Assembly: GCA_917880885.1 (NCBI GenBank)
Contig: OU862934.1
Coordinates: 32,224,734-32,288,733, forward strand
Length of the DNA: 64,000 bases
Reading direction: 5' to 3'
Origin: Limnephilus marmoratus
Lineage: Eukaryota; Arthropoda; Insecta; Trichoptera; Limnephilidae
Positions 21,241 through 31,997 of this stretch are shown here, piece by piece. The notes below the pieces were generated by a model. The model made no database searches. It saw only the letters and a list, made by a program, of their open reading frames with translations, and was not told the DNA's origin. Position 1 is the first letter of the stretch. Every line of letters begins with the position of its first letter. A program made the translations under genes and the position numbers.

Positions 21241-22032
21241 AATTAATTAATTATAATTTTTATTTTTATTGAATAAAACATTTTTAATGGCCGACGTATT
21301 TAAACACTTATAAAAAATGTTAACTATTAATCAATTCAAGCTAATATTATGTTATATATAATGGCAGCAATATTGTACTTACTAAATCAGGGTCACATCA
21401 GCACAGGTGCCAATAATAAATTGTTTGTGAAACTTTTGTATTCTGCCTTTTAACCATTCTCGTTAGCGTTTATTTTTGGATGTATTCAAACATCCATGAA
21501 TGTAATTTTTTTGGCATCAAGCTTATCTTATGTACTGAAACTAAACTAAATAACTAAAAAATAAAAAAATACAAATAAAGACAGAACAAACATGCCAAGA
21601 AAATAACATATTTTCATTTTTAAATGTACTAAAAAATATTTTCTTAAAGCATTGCTTTGAATTTTTTATTATGCTGGATGTTTTTGTACATATCTAGAAG
21701 CGAATTATATATTGTGTAGGCAATACAATTTAGAGATTTTATCCCTTTAGCTTTAGAACACACCCCAGTTTTATTTTATTTTGAAAACCATCAGTTACAA
21801 TAAATTAATAATTTTTGATAAAACGTGTTTAAATATTTAAATAGGTTTACATGGGTATAGGTAGTAAGTATTTAGCGAGTATAAAGAAAAATAATTAAAT
21901 TAGATTATGTGGATGGGATGGTGGACGGGAGGGGAAAGGGATGGATCTGTTCTGCGAAAATAGTTGTATGTACTCGTATGTGTAAATGTTAATTATTCAT
22001 TTTCGGTTTGAAATAAGTTGAATTCACTTTAG
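21241..22032. other. Unannotated AT-rich DNA
   Basis: No gene or repeat boundary recognised. Confidence 0.4.
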
Positions 22033-22209
22033 GGAACGTACCCATACTACGTGACCAACTTTTTGCAATTTTTAACCCCCCCCCCCCCCCCCCACTCCCC
22101 CGGTGACTAAATCCTAAGCCCCCCGCCGCGGCGCCGCTCATTTGTACCAAGCGTGGTATTTTGAAGACCCCCCCCCTCTGAACGGGTCACGTAGTATGGG
22201 TACGTTCCC
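22033..22209. mobile_element. MITE with 25-bp terminal inverted repeats
   Basis: GGGAACGTACCCATACTACG plus TGACC at 22033-22057 is matched by its reverse complement at 22185-22209. The interior is C-rich, with a long C-run near 22077-22093, and is non-coding. The target duplication is not clear, so the superfamily stays open. Confidence 0.7.
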
Positions 22210-22362
22210 AATAGTGTTGCAGTTTTGTCTGGTTTGTCTTATGGGCACTCTTAGTTGAATTCTTTTTAGTAATTCCAGGAAATCTATCATATAGGTAGCT
22301 ATTTTTTGTAAAAAATAGTACGTCTACAAAATTGGGTGTGTATAGTATCATTAGCATTATTT

Positions 22363-22620
22363 TGAGAGGCGGGTATGTGTACCGCTACCCCAGGAACCGT
22401 TTATTGGATAACCAACACCTCTGCCATAGGGCACCCCACGTGGTTCGCTACGTTTGGTGACTTAGCAGGGGTGCCCGGGTCCACGGGGTGAGGTTTGTCA
22501 AGTTCTTCATTTCCGAAGTATCTGCCCACCTGCTGCGTTGCGGGCCGGATCGAGAGAGACTGGTTGAGGAGGTCTTTTGACACCTACCCACCCCTCATAT
22601 ATTTCCTTCCCAGAAAGTTC
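22363..22620 (+). mobile_element. UTR-only LINE derivative, partial
   Basis: Starts TTGAGAGGCGGGTATG and carries the GGGCACCCCACGTGGTTCGC block and GGCCGGATCGAGAGAGACTG. The 3' UTR part is missing beyond about 22620. Confidence 0.65.
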
Positions 22621-23689
22621 TCTTTTTCACAATCCTTGTGACATTTTTACATAAGAAGATTTTTTTTCTAGTAAAGGTTTTTTTACTTATTCCAGTTTTC
22701 TTATCAGCTATCTCTTGCTTTCCGTTATTAGCTAGACACCCATGTCTACCTTCGGTGTTGCCATACTCTCGGATATGTGGCGCAATGAATATTTACTGCC
22801 TGGCAACCCTCAAAAAGCGCGCGAAATTCGCAAATTTAAAAATGTTTTCCGTGTTTTCTTTGATATAGGGTACTCGAAATGTGGCTGGCCGCCATTATGA
22901 AGTTAGCGCGGGTATATTAAAAGGAGGACTTTAATTCACCTCGCGAAAATATTAAATTATGCATATTTTTACATTTTTCATGTTTTTTTATACTTCTGAA
23001 GAGGTTTTACGTGGATGACATTTTTGTTAGCACGAAGATTAACCCGATGGAAGTGTTGTTGGAGTGGAGCTTGTTTTACTTGATTATTAAAATGATACAA
23101 CGAAAATTACATTATCACGTACAAATTTTTTATTTTTTTTTTATTTCATAAAATTTTATTGATTACAGATTTTTTGTTTTTTTTTGGCTACCACACTAGG
23201 CTAATGCCCGTGTTGTGGTAGTCATAAATTTAATATTTTAAATAGTAATTAAAAAATACTATTTTATTGAAACAGATAATGAAACATACTAAATAAAAAA
23301 TTAAGAAATACATAAAAGTAAGTGAAAAATAAAGACAAAAAATCAAATCACAAAAAAGAGTATTTCTCTGATGTTTCATGAATATGTTATGTGTCTATGT
23401 TTCTATCGCTTATACTTTAATTCTGTTATGATTTGATTTATATGTACAACCTGGCTTCTTATGGTTTCCAATGTATTGATATTTTTATGTTTTATGTAAA
23501 TTTTAGTTTTATATATTTAATCTTTTGTTTTATAAAATTTTTGATCTCATACTCCTTTATTATAAATTTTATTATTTAATTTTTTTTAATATACTGTTTA
23601 ATCAGAGGTAAAGTCACAAGGAGGAAATCCATAATTGGTTTTATTTTGGCTAAACCAACAAGTACAAACTGGAAAAATGTAAAACTAAC
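22621..23689. other. Unannotated AT-rich DNA
   Basis: Only short chance frames. A CTACCACACTAGG/CCGTGTTGTGGTAG pair at about 23190-23222 forms a small hairpin. No gene recognised. Confidence 0.4.
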
Positions 23690-23944
23690 TGGGAGGGGGG
23701 TTCGCGGGAGAAGTGAGGGGAACCCGGGAGGGGGGAGCGGAACTCGGGAGGGGGAACCGCGGGAGGAGGGAGGCGAATACAGAAGGGGGTAGGGGAACTC
23801 GGGAGGGGAGTTCACGGGACGGGGTAAGGGGGGGAATAGAGAAAAGGGGAGGAGGAAGGTGAACGGGACGAATGGGAAAGGACACGCAGGGAAAAACAAT
23901 TTCTTTATTAGATGGCATAGCAACGCATGCCGGGTACCAGCTAG
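23690..23944 (+). mobile_element. Helitron-like non-autonomous repeat, 3' part
   Basis: Shares the 3' end of 35391-35945: AAGGACACGCAGGG, ATTTCTTTATTA, the hairpin GGCAT/ATGCC and CCGGGTACCAGCTAG, ending CTAG then T. Upstream is a degenerate G-rich tandem repeat (AACTCGGGAGGGG-like units). Confidence 0.65.
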
Positions 23945-24059
23945 TTAAAAATAATTTTCTGTTAAAATTTTATATTATGTTCGGTGCTCTAATTTTTAAA
24001 ATTTCCAATCAACTTTTAGTTCTTTTTTAATAACTTATTGAGCAAAAACTGAAGGCCAA

Positions 24060-24330
24060 TTGAAGGAGACCCTTTGAATTTTCTTTTCCGGACTCTCCCG
24101 ACTCAACGCCTAGCACCGAGTGGAAGGGGTAGATTCATACGTCCGACATTCCTGTATACACTGACCTCATATTCCTACCCACCCCTCATACCTTTTCCTC
24201 TCCAGAATTTCATCTCCTTCCTTTCCCTAAAAATACGCCCCACATAGCATTCCCAAAGATGACACAGGCCCTGAGGGAAATTGTTTGCCTTGGCGCCTTC
24301 TTTGTGGAGCCAATGTAAAAAACTTCAATT
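24060..24330 (+). mobile_element. UTR-only LINE derivative, 5'-truncated
   Basis: Carries the family's GAATTTCATCTCCTTCC, CCCCACATAGCATTCCCAAA and GGCCCTGAGGGAAATTG blocks and ends in AATGTAAAAAA. The first 150 bp of the family are missing. Confidence 0.65.
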
Positions 24331-25299
24331 AATTAATTTAATAAAATAATTTCCCTCAGGGTCTCAAATATAGAGTTGGTGACCCGACAGTTGAGCCCTC
24401 GACAGTTGGCCCCCCGAAATAAGGAACTCCAGTGAAAAATATTATGGCTTTAAAAAAAATATGTTCATACAGACCAATAAACGCTGATTCTGAATATATA
24501 AGTTTTATTTAATAATATTTAACGCAGAGTTTTTAAAAAATTATTAAAAAGTCCATTTTTAATCGGGTCGTAAAAACACGCCGTCAAGTTGGCAATATTG
24601 AAAAATTGTTTATAAGTACCTACACTCGGGGCAACTGTCGGGAGGTCACCTGTCATGGAATCATGGAGTTAATGTAAAAAACAGGGAACCTATGTTTCTC
24701 TCTTAAGAATGTAATCTTCGATTTATCTAAACTGTTTGTAACGCAACACAATAGGTCCGCAAGCGTGAGAACCTTGACTCCACGTCACACACTGATCTAC
24801 ATATTATGCACTATGTAAATTTCTGGGTAACCAGTGTACACCGTGGCTGGCTAGCGGACTTAAGAACAATGGATTAAGTTAACAGTAACTTCTGTTCAGA
24901 TGTAGTTTGTTAACTTATTTTCAGGGGTCACAAAACTTTTTAGTACGGAAATGTGTAAACCAAACAATTACGAGTTATAAGATGGATTTTGTTTTTAAAC
25001 ATGATTATATAATATTTAAAAAATAATTAAAAATCGTTAAATGACAAAAAAAAATTATTAAAATAACTCTAAAACCACCTACAAGAACTTTATCAATTGT
25101 ATTTTAAAGAAAAGTTATTTTATTTCATGTTTCTATTCATGGTATTATTTTTTACTTTCTAATTTTAACCTCACTAGAACAAGAACGTGTTGATGTCTTC
25201 GATCAGGTTGAGGTTAATAATTTTATAATATAAAAATATAACACAAACAAAAATGTTGAGAGATTTTATGAACTTCCTTACCACACAAACATTGCTTAA
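24331..25299. other. Unannotated AT-rich DNA
   Basis: No gene recognised. GACAGTTGGCCCC near 24398 and GGGGCAACTGTC near 24628 form a weak inverted pair. Confidence 0.35.
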
Positions 25300-25384
25300 C
25301 TCAAATTATAATATTTAATTAAATGAAGACAATATTAGCGAAACTCAATCGAAATCTGGAGACAGAAAAATCAGAAAAGATATT

Positions 25385-25456
25385 GGCTCCGCTGGGACTC
25401 GAACCCAGAACCCTTTTCTTACATGGAAACAGCTCTACCGATTAAGCTACGGAACC
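25385..25456 (-). tRNA. tRNA-like sequence in array unit 1
   Basis: 72 nt with an acceptor stem GGTTCCG/CGGAGCC, a D-arm-like TAGCTTAATCGGTAGAGC and a T-arm GGGTTCGAGTCCC. The anticodon stem is TTTC/GAAA with loop CATGTAA. The centred triplet would be TGT (Thr), but position 33 is A instead of the universal U, so function is doubtful. Confidence 0.45.
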
Positions 25457-25797
25457 CATATTAATTCGGTCACTTTTAACTGTATCATACTTCGACTAAG
25501 AACTACCAACATTATCTTCATTTACTTAACGCACATATTATTGGCTGCTATCTTTATATATGATTACAAGATTCAACTCGAACTAAATGCAATCTAGATA
25601 GTGTCTGGATACATTTTATCCATTTTATTTGTAATACGCGATATCTATTGACTTTTTCTGCAAGTCTAGGATGAATATTTATTCTTAATTTTTTAAACTT
25701 TATGAGTAAAATCTCAAATTATAATATTTAATTAAATGAAGACAATATTAGCGAAACTCAATCGAAATCTGGAGACAGAAAAATCAGAAAAGATATT

Positions 25798-25869
25798 GGC
25801 TCCGCTGGGACTCGAACCCAGAACCCTTTTCTTACATGGAAACAGCTCTACCGATTAAGCTACGAAACC
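25798..25869 (-). tRNA. tRNA-like sequence in array unit 2
   Basis: Same as unit 1, except that the acceptor strand reads GGTTTCG, which weakens one pair. Confidence 0.4.
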
Positions 25870-26210
25870 CATATTAATTCGGTCACTTTTAACTGTATCA
25901 TACTTCGACTAAGAACTACCAACATTATCTTCATTTACTTAACGCACATATTATTGGCTGCTATCTTTATATATGATTACAAGATTCAACTCGAACTAAA
26001 TGCAATCTAGATAGTGTCTGGATACATTTTATCCATTTTATTTGTAATACGCGACATCTATTGACTTTTTCTGCAAGTCTAGGATGAATATTTATTCTTA
26101 ATTTTTTAAACTTTATGAGTAAAATCTCAAATTATAATATTTAATTAAATGAAGACAATATTAGCGAAACTCAATCGAAATCTGGAGACAGAAAAATCAG
26201 AAAAGATATT

Positions 26211-26282
26211 GGCTCCGCTGGGACTCGAACCCAGTACCCTTTTCTTACATGGAAACAGCTCTACCGATTAAGCTACGGAACC
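26211..26282 (-). tRNA. tRNA-like sequence in array unit 3
   Basis: Same as unit 1 with one change next to the T-arm (GTACTGGG). Acceptor pairing is intact. Confidence 0.4.
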
Positions 26283-26345
26283 CATATTAATTCGGTCACT
26301 TTTAACTGTATCATACTTCGACTAAGAACTACCAACATTATCTTC

Positions 26346-26820
26346 AACATTATTTTTACTCATAAAGTTTAAAAAATTAAGAATAAATAGCTTAACTCTC
26401 CCGCAGGTAGACCCCAAAATTACTATTCTTCTTTATCTACTTAAAAACATGAAATATATTTTTAGTATTTTTGGTATTCCCGCGCAAAGGATTAATACAA
26501 AATGTGCCATTTAAAAAAAAATGTCAAAAATTGTTGTAAAAAATATTTTGTCAAATGTAGGTAATATTCCCTGCCCAATAAATGGACAAATAACAAAAAA
26601 TAAAAGGAAAAGGGATTTCTATGGTTTAAATGCCCAACAAAATAGCATGGAGTTATCGGCCGACCCATATGGTGACGGACGTTATGTTTTGCATTTTGGC
26701 CTGTCGAGAGTTATAAACTGTAACTATTTTTAATGGAACAGTTTATTTGTTTACATTTTGTTTGCTGTAGCCTTATCGTAAATTTTAGTAAATTTAGTAA
26801 TGTTATATTTTATGTAAGTA
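26346..26820. other. Array junction and AT-rich DNA
   Basis: Contains the inverted unit end at about 26358-26386, then unrecognised sequence with only chance frames. Confidence 0.4.
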
Positions 26821-26985
26821 GGCATACGGGCCTAACAATCAACGTCAATAAAACTAAATGGATGACATTTGGACGAGTAGATCACTCTAAATCAGCGATA
26901 CAGTTGAATGGTAAGCGATGTCGAAAAGGTGGAAAAATTTAGATACCTCGGCAGTATTCTCACGGAGACTCTTGATCCAGATGTA
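26821..26985 (+). pseudogene. LINE reverse transcriptase fragment (thumb region)
   Basis: Reads TGLTINVNKTKWMTFGR, then, one frame over, VEKFRYLGSILTETLDPDVE. This is the region just after the YADD motif in RTE-type and similar LINEs: a K-T-K stretch followed by FRYLG. A frameshift lies near 26920. It ends against a UTR-only LINE derivative. Confidence 0.65.
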
Positions 26986-27125
26986 GAGGTTAGGTTAGGG
27001 AGGGATGGATTCATACGCCTATCTCTCCTAAACACATTGACCCCCAGATTTCTACCCACCCCTCATACCTTTTTCTTTCCCAGAACTTCCTTTCCCTAAA
27101 AAGCGCCTCCACACAGCATTGCTAA
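26985..27125 (+). mobile_element. UTR-only LINE derivative, fragment
   Basis: Carries GGGATGGATTCATACG, CCCAGATTTCTACCCACC and CCACACAGCATTGC, the family's middle and 3' blocks. Confidence 0.6.
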
Positions 27126-27435
27126 TGTGAAAAGATAAATAAATAATATATTTTGAGACCGTTGATTTGCAACCACTTTTACACAACTTTTAAGTCACAA
27201 ACTTGTCGGTTGCGCACCCCTGTACGTCTGTAGATCGTGTCTTGTTAAGGTTTGTTTGTTTCCCAAGGGGGGGGGGGGGGGAGGGAAGGGTGAAGGTGAC
27301 GATGAGTCGCTAGTCGCCACTGGAATATAGTGCAATCCTACAGATGTGCATAATAGCTGTGTACTGACAGTACAGTACCTGCCCTCATTGTTAACCGGGA
27401 AGTACGATCTGATAAAGACACCAAGGGAGTACCCG
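27126..27435. other. Unannotated DNA with a G-run
   Basis: Contains a G-rich run at 27270-27290 and the likely 3' terminus of a Helitron (minus strand, about 27415-27460). No gene recognised. Confidence 0.4.
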
Positions 27436-27625
27436 GCCTGCGTTGCAATGCTACTCAAAGGAAGAAAACGTTGCGTTTTAATTCCGTTTATGGAAGTGCT
27501 TTTGGAAATTTTTGTTTGTTTTTCTGTCTGCTGCGTTCACGAATGAATCAGAATGTTTTCCGACGCGTGAGCAGGCCACGTACAGCTGTTTGTGTAAGAA
27601 GCGCGGATTTTCCAAATTCACCCCT
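27436..27625 (-). pseudogene. Helitron helicase, C-terminal fragment
   Basis: The minus strand reads GVNLENPRFLHKQLYVACSR, then VGKHSDSFVNAADRKTNK. LYVACSRVG is the conserved motif VI end of the Pif1-like helicase in Rep/Hel proteins of Helitrons. A stop follows, then GCAACGCAGGCCGGGTACTC, similar to the 3' ends of the short Helitron-like repeats at 23944 and 35945. Only this tail remains; upstream a UTR-only LINE derivative has inserted. Confidence 0.75.
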
Positions 27626-27667
27626 TGCTGTCACCTACCGCTAATATGTCTCCTTTGAAACCCTCCC

Positions 27668-27999
27668 TTTTTTACATGAGCTCCACACAGGATGCCCTGA
27701 GGAAAATAATTTCCCTCAGGTCCTATGTCATCTTTGGGGATGCTGTGTGGAGGGTTTTTTTGGGGAAAGGAAGGAGAGGAGAGTTCTGGGAAGGAAAAGG
27801 GTTTAAGGGGTGGTAGGAATCTAGGGTTCAGTGTGTCCTGGTCATCCGCCTCCAAGACCTAAACAAACCTCACCCCATGAACCCGGACACCCCTGCTAAA
27901 TCACCAAACGTAGCGAACCACTTGGGGTGACCTATGGCAGAGGTGTTGGTTATACAATAAAGGTTCCCGGGGCGGCGGTACCCATTCCCGCCTCCCAAG
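27668..27999 (-). mobile_element. UTR-only LINE derivative, full length, long target duplication
   Basis: Complete 332-bp copy. On the minus strand it runs from CTTGGGAGGCGGGAATGGG (at 27999) to the A tail (T-run at 27668). A stretch of about 56 bp before it (27613-27668) recurs after it (28000-28055) with roughly five mismatches. Confidence 0.85.
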
Positions 28000-28055
28000 C
28001 AAATTTACTCCTTGCTGTCACCCACCGCTAATATGTCTCCTTTGCAATCCTCCCT
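28000..28055. repeat. Right copy of the 56-bp flanking duplication
   Basis: CTTGCTGTCACCCACCGC and TAATATGTCTCCTTTG match 27613-27668, which is part of the Helitron helicase region. The copy on this side extends no further into the helicase. Confidence 0.75.
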
Positions 28056-28234
28056 CTGCCCCTCCATCGTTCTCCTCACCTCCTTCTAAATAATTTCCGT
28101 CGGTGCCTTCTTCGGGGAAGCTGTGTGGATGGTCTTTTTAATATCGGTGGCAGGGAGTACCCCTACACTATATGGAAAATTTCCTCCAAGCCACCGTTCT
28201 TCTAGTCCTTATATGTTACCCATTATATTTTATA

Positions 28235-28490
28235 CTAGCAGACCCGGCTACACATTGCTGGTGCTAACGAAACACAACGCCATTACCCAACCTTTATAAA
28301 ATCCACACCACCCGCTTGCCAACTGCCCGCTGCCTGAATCGAATATTTTTTTGCTCGGTTTTTCTCTACTATAATAAGCATGTATTATACATATAAACCT
28401 TCCTCTTGAATCAAAATCCGTTGCGTAGTTTAAAAGATCTATGCGCACATACATTTTGAGCGACTTCATTTTATACTATGTAATGATAAT
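28235..28490 (-). mobile_element. Second Helitron-like short repeat
   Basis: On the minus strand it runs from ATGTAGTATAAAATGAAGTC-like sequence near 28490 to GTAGCCGGGTCTGCTAG, ending in CTAG at 28235. The first 80 bp resemble 1726-1820. There is no coding frame of note. Confidence 0.5.
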
Positions 28491-28810
28491 GATGATTCAT
28501 TTTCATATTATGTATTTTATTTAGATGTTTTTTTTTTACATGTCAGTTATAATATTGAACTTTCCGATCTGATTAGCTGAAATAAATACATTATTATTAT
28601 TATTATGATTATTGTTAAGGAAAGGAAGGAGAGGAAAATTTGGGAAGGAAAAACTTACGGGAGGTGGGTAGAACTCTGGAGGTCAATGTGTTCAAGAGTG
28701 ACAGAGGTATGAATCCATTCCTCCTACTGCGTTGCAAGGCAATTGGTAAAAGTTATCCTTCAACCAGTCTCTTCCGATCCGGCCCGCCACGCAGCGGGCA
28801 GGCAGGCAAC

Positions 28811-29323
28811 TCATTGCCTAGGTAGGCTGTTGGGGTCGGCTCTTCTCGTTCTCAGGTTGTAATTTCTTCTGTTCTGAGTATCGCCTTCATCCAGACCGTT
28901 TCTGTGAAGAATTTTGGAGCATTGATTTATCCAGGAGTTCTTCGGTCTTCCTCTGGATGACTGTCGATGAAGCTCCATAGACATTACCTGCTTCACTGTG
29001 TGGTCTGATGGACTCCGTCCTATGTGTCCATACCATCTTAACTGTCGTTCCTCCAACTTACTATTTATGTCTGTGACACCCAGGCTACAATGAATGCGTG
29101 AACTTTTGATCTTATCTTTAAGTGATACTCCTGCCGACCATCTAAGCATTCGCATTTCTGCTGTTTCGAGTTGCCTAGAGTAGGAGTTGTACATAGTCCA
29201 GCATTTGGAGCCATACATGATTGCGGGTCTTACAATAGTCTGGTATATCTTTCCTTTAAGTTTTATAGGCATTTTGGAATCACATAATATTCCTGTAACG
29301 GATCTGAATTTAATCCATCCCAC
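28811..29323 (-). pseudogene. RTE-type LINE ORF2, C-terminal part
   Basis: A 170-codon frame with the usual tail of RTE-like reverse transcriptases: FRSVTGILCDSKMPIKLKGK, then IYQTIVRPAIMYGSKCWT, AEMRMLRWSAGVSLKDKI, LRWYGHIGRSPSDH and SRGRPKNSW. The catalytic half upstream is missing, and RTE elements often truncate this way on insertion. No stop lies inside the remaining frame, so it may be fairly young. Confidence 0.8.
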
Positions 29324-29537
29324 ACCTATTCTATGGATGACATCCGCTGCACATCCTCAGGTACAATTGCGCACTGGTAATTAAAAAACGTCGTTATAAA
29401 AACAAATATCTTATTTTTCCTTAACATGTTTGATATTTTATTCTTTCTTATATTTTACTGTGTGTTTCTACAAAATATTATTTTTTAGTTATTAGATATG
29501 ACCACTATAATACGGGTATGAGCCTAGTATGGCAGAT

Positions 29538-29890
29538 TTTTTTTTTTTTTTTTTTTTTTTTACATAAGCTCCACACAGGAGGCCCTGAGGAAAATAATTT
29601 CCCTCAGGGCCTATGTCATCTTTGGGGATGCTGTGTGGAGGGTTTTTTTAAGGAAAGGAAAAAGAGGAGATTTCTGGGAAGGAAAAGGGTTTAAGGGGTG
29701 GGTAGGAATCTGGGGTTCAGGTATGTCCTGGTCATCCGCCTCCAAGACCTAGACAAACCCCACCCCATGAACCCGGGCACCCCTGCTAAATCACCAAACG
29801 TAGCGAACCACTTGGGGTGACCTATGGCAGAGGTGTTGGTTATCCAATAAAGGTTCCCGGGGCGGCGGTACCCATTCCCGCCTCCCAAAT
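29538..29890 (-). mobile_element. UTR-only LINE derivative, full length, with target duplication
   Basis: Minus-strand copy from TTTGGGAGGCGGGAATGGG (29890) to a long A tail (T-run 29538-29560). TGGCAGAT flanks it at 29530-29537 and 29891-29898. Confidence 0.85.
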
Positions 29891-29949
29891 TGGCAGATGG
29901 GAAAATTTTAAAAATATTGTTATTTGTTAAATAATAAATAAAAAAAATC

Positions 29950-30200
29950 CCGTCTCCTTCCCCTCCCCACTACCTTTCAACCCCGCACACCCCAATTGTT
30001 GGGAGCAATTGAGGCTTTTGTGCAGTATTCACATTTTAAAATGCTGAAATCTTTTATCAATGATATCACATTTGTGTCCGATTTGTCTCATTCGCTCCAT
30101 GCAGGAGACCCTAAAAAACAATTCCCTCAGGCCCTATGTCATCTTTGAAGTTCTGAATCCATCATTTTCACTGCGGTGCAAGACGATGTTCCGAGAGAGT
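29950..30200. repeat. Relics of a SINE 3' end and a UTR-only LINE derivative
   Basis: CCTTCCCCTCCCCACTACC at about 29957 and GGGAGCAATTGAGGC at 30001 match the SINE family 1 3' half. CAATTCCCTCAGGCCCTATG near 30119 matches the short LINE derivative. Confidence 0.5.
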
Positions 30201-30590
30201 TCTGTTGAAGAGGTAAAAATCAACGGCTGTATTTAAAAATCCAATTTTAAAACATTAGTAAAAAATTTCGTTGGACACCATTAGGTAGCACCTCTCGTAC
30301 ACCTAATTACTCACCTACCGTATCTTACCATCCCAGACAATGCCTTTACATTCCCGATGACGGGAAACTGCATTACAACTAACTCTGGTACAAGCTAACT
30401 GCATGTTGTAGTACTGCATCATTAAGTAGTACGAACAAGCGAGTTCTTCGCTCTTAACTTTTTTAATCTTTGATAATATTTATACAATGCATACAGTTGT
30501 TGGTGCATGGGTGCATGCGTGATCTGAAATTATATTCCTGCGTAATGCGTAAAATTATTCAAATCCAATGAGCTTTTAAATGTCAAAATT
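30201..30590. other. Unannotated DNA
   Basis: No gene or repeat recognised. Confidence 0.4.
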
Positions 30591-30978
30591 GACGGTCGGC
30601 GTAGTCCAGCGTAAGGCTCTTGACTTGCAATCCAAAGGTGGCGGGATCGAATCCCGGCGTGGCAAATAACTTTTATTTGATAAATTTGTGTTATTTCACA
30701 ATTTATTCATTTAAAATAATATATAGTTTATTTGCGGCACGTTCCAGTGTGGAAGATACTCTCAGTATCGCACTGGTGTAAGACCACCATTCAGAATTGA
30801 AATATTGCTTGAAATGGCTTTAGTCGGGTTTGGTGACTAGATCTGAATAGCCAAGTATTTCAATTCCTCTTTCCTATCTCCTTCCCCTCCCCACTACCTT
30901 CAGCCTCACAACATGCCCTAATTGGGGATGCAATAGACTCACTGGTTCCAGACGGGAGCAGCTGGGATTCTTGTGAGT
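30591..30978 (+). mobile_element. tRNA-derived SINE (family 1), near full length
   Basis: Head with GGCTCTTGACTTGCAATCC and B-box GGGATCGAATCCC, AT-rich body, then the GTTCCAGTGTGGAAGATAC and CAGACGGGAGCAGCTG blocks. The A tail is not preserved. Confidence 0.8.
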
Positions 30979-30997
30979 TATTTGATCATGCACGGGG

Positions 30998-31132
30998 CAT
31001 GGGGATGAGGGTAACCTTGCGGATACCCTTGCTAAGACGCTTATGGATTTCGTTGAGTTATGCCCAACCACCAACAAGAAAGGTATATCACAATTAAGTG
31101 GTACTCACGATTGTTGTCTTCTGACTTGGTGA
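30998..31132 (+). pseudogene. RNase H fragment of a retroelement
   Basis: The plus-strand frame begins HGDEGNLADTLAKTLMD and ends at a TGA at 31130. H-x-GNxxAD-x-LAK is the last conserved block of the RNase H domain found in I-type LINEs and LTR elements. Only about 44 codons remain, next to the SINE. Confidence 0.6.
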
Positions 31133-31517
31133 CGGTCATAGATGTCCATAAGCGTTCGATATTGTTCTATTTGATAAATAGACGATAGAAATCTGAGTCA
31201 CGTCAAGTTCACACAAAGTATACGATGAAAACGATAAGGTTTACACTTTATGTGACGATATGATGAATAACACTTCGGCTCGGTGCGAAATGTCACTATA
31301 CGATCGGTGGTTAGCAACGGACTGACTTGTTGACGATAAAGCGCTTGTCACTTGTTGACCGTGTAGTTAGGCACCCTTATTGTGCGGAATTCCCAAGTCT
31401 GGGTTCTTGCCGATCTCGTATGACAATCGGAGCACAAAACGAAAGAAATCCATCGGCGTTATAAAACATTCCGCCCACCAAAATACAGCAAATTGTATTT
31501 TAAAGAAAAGTTGAACG
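31133..31517. other. Unannotated DNA next to the BEL/Pao remnant
   Basis: CGTGTAG- and CGATGAAAACG-type sequence with no clear frame. It may be decayed BEL/Pao sequence, but I cannot show it. Confidence 0.3.
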
Positions 31518-31748
31518 TTAAGCGAAACGCAGAATGCCATGAAATGTAACGTCGATGAAAAGAAGACGAAGCAGAAGAACTAGTTTTAAACGATAACTAG
31601 ATGTAGATAAACTAGACGAAAAGAAACTAAATGATACGATTAACATAGACGTAAAAAGAATAAAACGAACCGCGAAACGATGATGATTAGTCACATTGCC
31701 TAGGCAATGGACACGATTAGGTGAATGGTCTTGTAAGAGAAGATCCAT

Positions 31749-31997
31749 TCAAAGTACGAAGCGTAACGATAGCACAAGATTTTTAATAATGATTCTAATC
31801 ACTTGCTCCGTAGAGAGTGATGTCCAATGTTTGGTTAAAGATAGAATACGAATTTCGAAATGATTAAGTAGAAAATCCGAATGACGAGAGGCTTTGTTAT
31901 GAAAGTTGTGTACGAATAGATAACAGTAAGCAGTAAGACGTTGGAGTTTCCGAATACGATATAATTTGTTTAATAAAAGTTTAGCAGAATATATCAT
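31749..31997 (-). pseudogene. BEL/Pao integrase N-terminal region
   Basis: The frame (KLLLNKLYRIRKLQRLTAYC, then YLFVHNF, then HWTSLSTEQVIRI) resembles the stretch between RNase H and integrase in BEL/Pao polyproteins: a K-L-x-R-x-T-A-Y-C block followed by an L-T/S-x-E block. It overlaps the end of the long upstream frame by 17 bases, so a frameshift separates them. Confidence 0.6.

Larger units (their letters stand above)
25300..26345 (-). repeat. 413-bp tandem array, each unit carrying a tRNA-like sequence
   Basis: Units start at 25300, 25713 and 26126 with CTCAAATTATAATATTTAAT and are nearly identical. The third is cut short near 26345, where the sequence flips: CTCATAAAGTTTAAAAAATT (about 26358-26377) is the reverse complement of the unit's end. 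Each unit holds one minus-strand tRNA-like sequence. Related units in inverted orientation are at 51932-52310. Confidence 0.85.

Noticed and set aside
22083..22150. CpG-island-like or promoter sequence
   Set aside because: The C/G-rich core belongs to a MITE with clear inverted ends and has no gene next to it.
25385..26282. Functional tRNA-Thr cluster
   Set aside because: A at position 33, weak anticodon stem extension and location within a tandem mobile repeat argue against functional tRNA genes.
25300..26345. CRISPR-like array
   Set aside because: The 413-bp period has no spacer/repeat pattern and the context is eukaryotic.
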